In this document: positions 58,190 to 64,000 of the stretch, piece after piece
How the letters are laid out: each line of letters begins with the position of its first letter
How positions within the stretch are numbered: position 1 is the stretch's first letter
From: Arachis hypogaea
Lineage: Eukaryota > Streptophyta > Magnoliopsida > Fabales > Fabaceae
Assembly (NCBI RefSeq): GCF_003086295.3
Contig: NC_092051.1
Coordinates: 9,540,810 to 9,604,809, forward strand
Direction: 5' to 3'
DNA: 64,000 bases
Translations under genes and position numbers: made by a program
Notes under the pieces: generated by a model
Seen by the model: the letters and a program-made list of their open reading frames with translations, nothing else
The model's database searches: none
What the model was told of the DNA's origin: nothing

Positions 58190-58732
58190 GAATTTTATGT
58201 TGTATGCTTTGATCCATTTAATTTAATTACATAAAAGAAACCACTATGCATTATTGTAAATGGAACATCTATTACCTTTTTCTAAGGTGTAATATTTACC
58301 TACAAAAATGTTTCTCTAGGTCAGTGAAATAATTTTTTTTTTGTCTTTAAATAATTCTTCAATTTAGAACATGAATGATACTGTACATATTTTTCCAATC
58401 ACACAGGAAGAGCATTCTGAAATCACTGGACCAATGGAGGCCGCCTGGCCCAATTGAAAAATTCGAAACAAAAATGTTATTTATTTTCCTAAAATTAAAA
58501 TAGGATTATAAGTTAAATTGAGTTAATTTAAATTATATTTTAATAATTTAGAAAAAGAAATTTTGCTAATAATTTGTAAATACTATTGATTAGCTAGAGA
58601 CAATAATTAAGCCACCAAATAAGATGTGAGTACTATAATGTGAATCTAAAACAATAAAGCATAAATTTGCTATTAATAAAAAAAAATTAAAATGAAGGAT
58701 TTTTTTTTTCTTTAACTAACAAACAGTATAAC
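58190..58732. other. Spacer without recognised features
   Basis: AT-rich sequence between the VQ gene and the 3' end of the minus-strand F-box gene. Nothing supported. Confidence 0.5.
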
Positions 58733-59909
58733 TCAATTTAGATTATCCAATGAGTAAATACTATGCACCTCCACATTATCTCCGATGATAATATTCTTCA
58801 GTGGGACAAGAGTAGGAACAAGGCGAACCATTTGAAACTTGTCATGAACCTTGAAATCATACCAAGGAGTCGCACAAATCCTAAACTCTTGATTTTCACT
58901 ATCACAGTAGACAATACAACTAGGTAATTGAGATGTGGTTATAGAAGAATTAGTATTACGGTCAGAACTTACAGAATACTGGTAAACAGGAATCCAAGAT
59001 TCTCCATCTCCAAATCTTTCCATCATCCACATTGAGATAAGCAGCTCATTAAAATACATGAAGTAAATAGAACCCTTGAATTCTAATATGGAGCCTGTAC
59101 CTTGACCCTTGGGCGCGTTAGAGAAGAATTGGAACTGCTCCGTGTCAAAATTTCCATCAACATCTATACCAACCCAATGAATTGTCCCGTTAAAATAAGT
59201 AGAATAATTTAACACACATGTCAAATTCTTGGGATAATCTACCTCAATGTTTATCCATGTTGATGTTCCAACTGTGTGCATTTTAATAACCATACTGATT
59301 ATCATGTTTAAAGATATAGATTCTCATTGCCTTGTATTGGTTTGTTTTTGGATGAAAACCAAAACACCGAAATATTTGCTCACAGGGTGTCAAGATTGGA
59401 GGTTGTTTTGGAAGTCTTATGAACTCACCTGTTATTGGGTTGCAAACAAGTGAGATGTCTCTATCCATTGAACAACTCAAGTATAAAAGACCATTACAAG
59501 AAAGCACATCCACATAAACTCCTGTACCCTGTATTGATTTGGGATCAGGCAAAGGAATCTCAAATTTAGGATCAAGTTTTATGCTGCTACTACTGTTAGG
59601 TTCCAAGACCTCAAACAAATTGAGACACAATGGATTGTTTCTCCTTTCATACCATTCAATTCGGTCATATTCAACAACGTGAAAGTTTCTTGAATGCCAA
59701 CGTCGGATTATGGCAGCAGGAGATGTATAAGTATAGAGTAACTTGGCAAAGTTTGGATCAGAAATCAATGTATTCCAATACTTACAAACACATCTACAAA
59801 TGAGAACAGATTTTATGGGAAGTCTAACAAAGATGTTGATAATTATATCGACTGAAAGACTATCAAAACAAGACCTTCGTATTTGGTGTTTCCTGACAAT
59901 TAAATACAA
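58733..59909 (-). pseudogene. F-box protein with F-box-associated domain, frameshifted
   Basis: The first part (59909-59283) has an F-box near residues 15-55 (LSVDIIINIFVRLPIKSVL, CRCVCKYWNTLISDPNFAKL), then NGLLYLS, VCNPITGEFIRLPKQPP and FGFHPKTNQYKAMRIYIF, typical of the plant F-box-associated interaction domain. It ends at a stop (59283-59285). The second part (59305-58733), in another frame, continues the domain (GTSTWINIEV, FNGTIHWVG, ESWIPVYQYS-like). The shift lies within about 59283-59305. This family is large and fast evolving and is unrelated to the F-box gene at 2721. A donor-like GAG|GTAAGC at about 59987 could end a 5' non-coding exon. Confidence 0.75.
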
Positions 59910-59979
59910 AATAATTCAGAGGAAGAGAAATAAAAAATTCGCGGCGTTGTTTTTGTGTTACTCCATGAAAAAATAAAAT

Positions 59980-61500
59980 ATAGCTTACCTCATCCAGCAT
60001 GCAAAGAAACATTGGAAGAGGGATTTAATCATTTTTTCCATCACTCTTACGTAGCAAGAATTGTTGGAAGAAAGTAGGCACCTAATGATTGAAGCAAGTG
60101 AAATTGATGTTTTCAAGAGAAGTATACTAATTTGTAAAGAAACTTCAAAATAAATTTTTTAAAAAACCACAAATAATAGCATTGGCTACATTATTTTCTA
60201 TTTTTGGACTAACCTTAAATCAAGGATATATACAAATGCAAACGATACAATTAGGTATTTATTATAATTTACTCTTTAATCAGTCATTTTTTATTATAAT
60301 AATTATTTTTAGACATTATGTCTGAAATATTTTTTTATATATTTAAAATTCAAAATTATATCTCACAATATTTAAATTTAAATTTAAACCAAACAAAACA
60401 AAAATAACAAATCAAAATTAAACTCTAACCAAATTAAAATTAAAATAATACTATCAAAATTAATTTTTTCAATTTTAAAACTGGTATAAATTCTTTTTAT
60501 CCTAATTAACCAGAGTAATAAATACAATTACTTTTAGTCTTTTAGATGAGTTTCGGATATGTTAGGAACTTATTTAGTATATAATTTTATAATTTTAGAT
60601 GTATTAAGAAAAAGTATACAACAGCAATGTTGAACATTAGCCTAATAATAATGACGATCACGTTTGTTTTATGACAAACAACGTTTTTTTTTTTCCTTTA
60701 AGTATACAGAAATTTTTATTTTATTAGTTTTGTATGCGTAGCTCAAAAAATTTGTTTAACAACCTCATTTCTGGATTTTATTATAGCTCAAAATCAAAGA
60801 AGCACAGGAAAATCAATTTTTTTTTATTATTTGTGTTAAAAAAATATTTATGTTAAGAAAATATAAAAACAAATTTGATGAATTTTGGACGTGTACTAAG
60901 TATTTTATATGTTATCTTATTATTTTTGATGTGTTAAAAGTTATTTATATAAAAAAATATAAACACAGATTTAAACGAATTTTAGAGGTATATTAAAAGT
61001 ATTTTGTGTATTGTCTTATAATTAATTTAGATTTGTTATGAATATATATAAAATAATAAATAAAATAAACAAAATAATCACGGCAGACATACTATCAACA
61101 CTTTGAAATGTTAATATAATGTTAAATATCAACTTCTACTAATGCCTATGATGGTACATGTTCTTCATAAAACTAAGGAATAAAAAATTGAAGTTACAGA
61201 TTTCGTGGAAAAAAAAAAGCCAAACTTCCGTGAATAATAAAAGGTGAATTCTATGGTGCCTATAACTTGGTGCCTAACTTATTTTTTATGGCAACTTTTG
61301 AATATTTAATGATTATTTATTTTTATACTTTTAAAATTAAATATTGATTTTTAACCCTTTTTGGTAAGTTAGACAAACACTTTTAGACACCGTAACAATC
61401 ACCATAATAAAAAGTTAAAAAGAAACTAAAACAATAAGTAAAGAAATAAATTAATTTTTTTTCTAAAAATAGAGAGATTTAAATTTGCGATTTATAAGTA
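59980..61500. other. AT-rich spacer with short tandem repeats
   Basis: Two diverged units of about 115 bp at 60835-61065 (AGAAAATATAAAAACAAATT, then TTTTGGACGTGTACTAAGTA; second copy with AAATATAAACACAGATTTAA). A phrase TTCTATGGTGCCTATAA at 61251 also occurs in intron 7 of P450 copy B (25880), suggesting a dispersed repeat. No gene. Confidence 0.5.
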
Positions 61501-61689
61501 AATATGAAAATACTGGCAACGGATTCCTTGCTCCATATTTTATGAAGGAGTATCATTAACCCACTTAAAAATAATTATAAATTGAACCCCGTTTTTTTTT
61601 ATGAAAAAACTAAAAATTAGAAATTGACCTCTGTATTTATTAACTTTTACACTTTTTCCTTTTTAATTTTGATCACAGATTCAACGAGT

Positions 61690-62389
61690 GAAACCCCATA
61701 ATGGTCCCTCAGATTGAGCCCGTGCACCAATGTTACCCTTGACTTTCGAAATGCTCTAATTGCACCCTTCAGATTGAGCTCCGTGCGAAATCCTGGTCCC
61801 TCCACCCAATTCCGGCGTGACTCAGCAGCCGAAGCGCTGAGCTGGCTGCTTATTGTCCACGTAGGCAGCCTTAAACGGCGCCGTTTTGCGTGGATGGCCT
61901 TAATGAATCAATACGACGTCGTTTTGCCTTGGAGGGGAATTGAAACGTTGCTTGGGGAGGGGGTTGATCATTCGTTAGGCTTTCTCCTACTTCTCTTCAA
62001 ACGTTTCCTCTCGCTGTCGTCCAGAGAATGGTGTGACATTAGGGCACTTTCTGGCTATTGCTTGAGTGAGTTCATTGCCAGGAGAAGGAAGTACGCCACA
62101 GGTACGAAGTGGTTGAAGCAGAGGCTATCGTCATCGTCAGCTACAACAAGGTTAGTAATACAGAATGTGTAGTTGAATTTTAAATTTTTTTTTTTGGTTT
62201 TCACTGATGGATGTTCACGTGGTGTCTTGATTGAAGCAGAGTTGATATTCGTTTGGTGTCTTGTTTAGATTTCTGTGTTGTTAGGTTTTTGTGGTTACGT
62301 TGTTAGGCAGGGGTTTGGTTTGCTCTGTTTTTTTTCTTCCTCAAAGAAAGGTTGCATGTGTTTAATTTGTTTGTTAACTTATCTGGTAG
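61690..62389 (+). other. 5' region of the Mutator-like element
   Basis: Higher-GC sequence leading into the transposase gene. It carries a 152-codon open frame (61714-62172) with no known domain and a donor-like AAG|GTTAGTAA at 62151. An acceptor-like CTGGTAG lies directly before the transposase ATG, so it may be a non-coding first exon and intron. Confidence 0.45.
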
Positions 62390-64000
62390 ATGGATGAAGT
62401 ACTGGACATTATGTTTCATCATGGAGGAAGTTTTGAGAAGGGCGTGGATGGAAAGATTGGTTACTATCCGGACAACAGAAACTGCCTAGGTGATGTTGAG
62501 GTGGATAGCTTGGATGTATTTTACCTGAGAAACTATTATAAGGAGCTAGGTTATGACAGAATGAAGGAAGTCTGGTGGCTTGTACCTGGAAAGAGCATAG
62601 GGAAGGGATTGAGGAAGTTAAATAGTGATGCAGACCTAAGAGAGATGTGTGAGATGGGTTCACAGAATGCCGGCCTTGTTGATATCTACATTGAACATCA
62701 GGTTTCGTCACCTGAACTGATAGAAGGGGAGGAGGTTATGGTATACATTGATGATCAAGTAAGGGACCTTGGGACTCAAGCTAAGGAAAATGTTGCAGCT
62801 GCCCCAGACGATGGTTCTAGGCCAAATCATGGAAAGAATCCTACTGCTAATGTGAGTCGACCTAGAGAGGAAGGGGTAAAAGCATCAGTTAAGGTGCCGT
62901 CTGAACAAAAAGTTAAAAAGAAGGCCAATAACACCCCGAAACCAAGTCAAACAAAAGTTCATAGGAGGTATTGCCTCAGGTCTGCCACTGGGATAGGAGG
63001 CACAAAGGCTCAGAAAAGAGGGCAGGGTAGCAAGATCCCAGTGATGTTGATGTCATCTGATGAGGAGTCCTCTAAAACTGATGATAGTTCAGAAGATGAG
63101 CCCTATAAACCAGTAAGGGAAGACAGCTCATCTGATTCATGTGCTGCGGACCCTGTTCCTTCACCTAAGGTAAAGGGTAAGAAGAAAACAAGTAAGGGGA
63201 GTGCTTCACAGGATAAAGGTAAGGGAAAGAATAAGATGAAGGAGAAGATTTGTGTTGATGAAGATGCTTATGTGGAGGGTAATTCTGATATTGAAGTGGA
63301 TTTTGGAAAAGTTGGAACTGATAAGAATGATGATTATGATGCATACGATCCTGGGACTGATTCTGATGGTGCCAACTCTTGGCATTCATTGGAGATGAAA
63401 ACCCCACCCAATTCTGAAGATGAACTAGAAGAGGAGACCGAGTCTGATGAGGTGTTTCCTGTTTTTAGAGAGGGGACTAGGTTCGGGGAGCTTCACTTGG
63501 AGGTTGGAATGAAGTTTAATACAAAGTGGGATTTCAAAGAGGCTGTTAGGGAGTACACCATCCAGGAGGGAAGGCGTATTCGGTTCAATAAAAATGATAG
63601 GAATAGGCTTAGGGCAGTTTGCAAGGTGAAGGAATGTGGTTGGGTCATCTTTGCTTCCAAGGACCGAGACGATACTTGCTGGCAAGTGAAGACTTTCAGA
63701 GATGATCATAGTTGTGCAAGGGAGGATAAGAACAGAGCAGCCAATCGTAACTGGGTTGCTAGTAAGCTGGTGAAGAAAGTCAAAAAGTATCCCAACTTCA
63801 GGCATTGTGATGCAAACACCTTCTTCAAGACCAAGTATGATCTGTCATTGAATAGGAACTCGATCTCTAGGGCACTGTCTGATGCTAGAAACCTTGTATA
63901 TGGTGATGAAAAGGCTCAGTATGCAATGGTGAGGGACTATGGGGAGACACTACTGAAGACAAACCCGGGTTCAACTGTCGAAATTTGCACCATCCCACAG
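62390..64000 (+). CDS. MuDR-type MULE transposase, N-terminal part, running off the window
   Basis: Open for 537 codons from ATG 62390 to the last base. Residues 1-105 (MDEVLDIMFHHGGSFEKG, YYPDNRNCLGDVEVDSLDVF, VWWLVPGKSIGKGLRKL) match the PB1-like N-terminal domain of plant MuDR proteins. A long acidic/basic linker follows (SSDEESSKTDDSSEDE, Lys-rich KGKGKNKMKEK), then the MULE DNA-binding domain from about residue 360 (ELHLEVGMKFNTKWDFKEAV, REYTIQEGRRIRFNKND, KECGWVIFASKD, DDHSC). The catalytic DDE and SWIM domains would lie beyond the edge. There is no stop or frameshift, so this may be a recent copy, unlike the relic at 800-1269. Confidence 0.85.
   Translation, partial: MDEVLDIMFHHGGSFEKGVDGKIGYYPDNRNCLGDVEVDSLDVFYLRNYYKELGYDRMKEVWWLVPGKSIGKGLRKLNSDADLREMCEMGSQNAGLVDIYIEHQVSSPELIEGEEVMVYIDDQVRDLGTQAKENVAAAPDDGSRPNHGKNPTANVSRPREEGVKASVKVPSEQKVKKKANNTPKPSQTKVHRRYCLRSATGIGGTKAQKRGQGSKIPVMLMSSDEESSKTDDSSEDEPYKPVREDSSSDSCAADPVPSPKVKGKKKTSKGSASQDKGKGKNKMKEKICVDEDAYVEGNSDIEVDFGKVGTDKNDDYDAYDPGTDSDGANSWHSLEMKTPPNSEDELEEETESDEVFPVFREGTRFGELHLEVGMKFNTKWDFKEAVREYTIQEGRRIRFNKNDRNRLRAVCKVKECGWVIFASKDRDDTCWQVKTFRDDHSCAREDKNRAANRNWVASKLVKKVKKYPNFRHCDANTFFKTKYDLSLNRNSISRALSDARNLVYGDEKAQYAMVRDYGETLLKTNPGSTVEICTIPQ

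Noticed and set aside
61714..62172. 152-codon open frame before the MULE transposase
   Set aside because: No recognisable domain. Its position and composition fit the leader or terminal region of the transposon, so it was kept only as a non-coding region.
62409..63805. Minus-strand open frames (100, 80 and 126 codons)
   Set aside because: Antisense shadows of the MULE transposase frame, rich in Pro, His and Ser from the complement of acidic and Lys codons.

Overview
This is plant nuclear DNA, most likely from a legume. It is strongly AT-rich, has spliced genes with GT-AG introns, and is full of nested transposable elements. The legume assignment rests on cytochrome P450 genes that look like subfamily CYP88D, known to me only from legumes. 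The two Mutator-like transposase genes at the ends resemble those common in peanut (Arachis), so Arachis is my best guess for the genus, but I cannot test it here.

The core of the window (about 2.3-44.5 kb) is a tandem array in which an F-box gene and a CYP88D-type P450 gene were duplicated together. Unit 1 has an intact five-exon F-box gene (2721-5337) and only a fragment of P450 exon 1 (about 15.5 kb). Unit 2 has a relic of F-box exon 3 (16.8 kb) and an intact eight-exon P450, copy B (19037-26364). Unit 3 has a copy of the F-box upstream region (27.5 kb), another exon 3 relic (28.4 kb) and a second intact P450, copy C (37186-42749). Unit 4 is a broken exon 1 plus part of intron 1, copy D (43.38-44.49 kb). 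Both intact P450s have lost the conserved acidic residue of the I-helix oxygen-activation motif, each through a different codon, which suggests changed chemistry or relaxed constraint.

Transposons have rebuilt the array. A Ty1/copia element (7545-12610) sits between the F-box gene and P450 fragment of unit 1. A Ty3/gypsy-type element with only gag remnants (32010-36891) sits in the promoter of copy C. Separate hAT-type MITEs occupy intron 1 of copy B and of copy C. A full-length L1-type LINE with two open reading frames (44761-50504, minus strand) is nested in a Harbinger-like MITE beside copy D. Several insertions can be dated relative to the duplications because another copy of the array keeps the empty site.

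The right part (51-64 kb) holds a second copy of the Harbinger-like repeat, a long retroelement-LTR-like block (about 52.1-55.9 kb), a tRNA-derived SINE with an unusually long 46-bp target duplication (56.67 kb), a small VQ-motif gene with a probable frameshift (57.9 kb), a frameshifted F-box gene on the minus strand (58.7-59.9 kb) and a Mutator-like transposase gene that is open for 537 codons to the edge. The left edge carries a truncated Mutator-like transposase relic (0.8-1.27 kb) and an array of short palindromes (1.33-1.6 kb).

No oxidosqualene cyclase, glycosyltransferase or other triterpene-pathway gene is visible, so a metabolic gene cluster cannot be claimed from this window. All similarity calls come from recognising motifs by eye; no database search was run.
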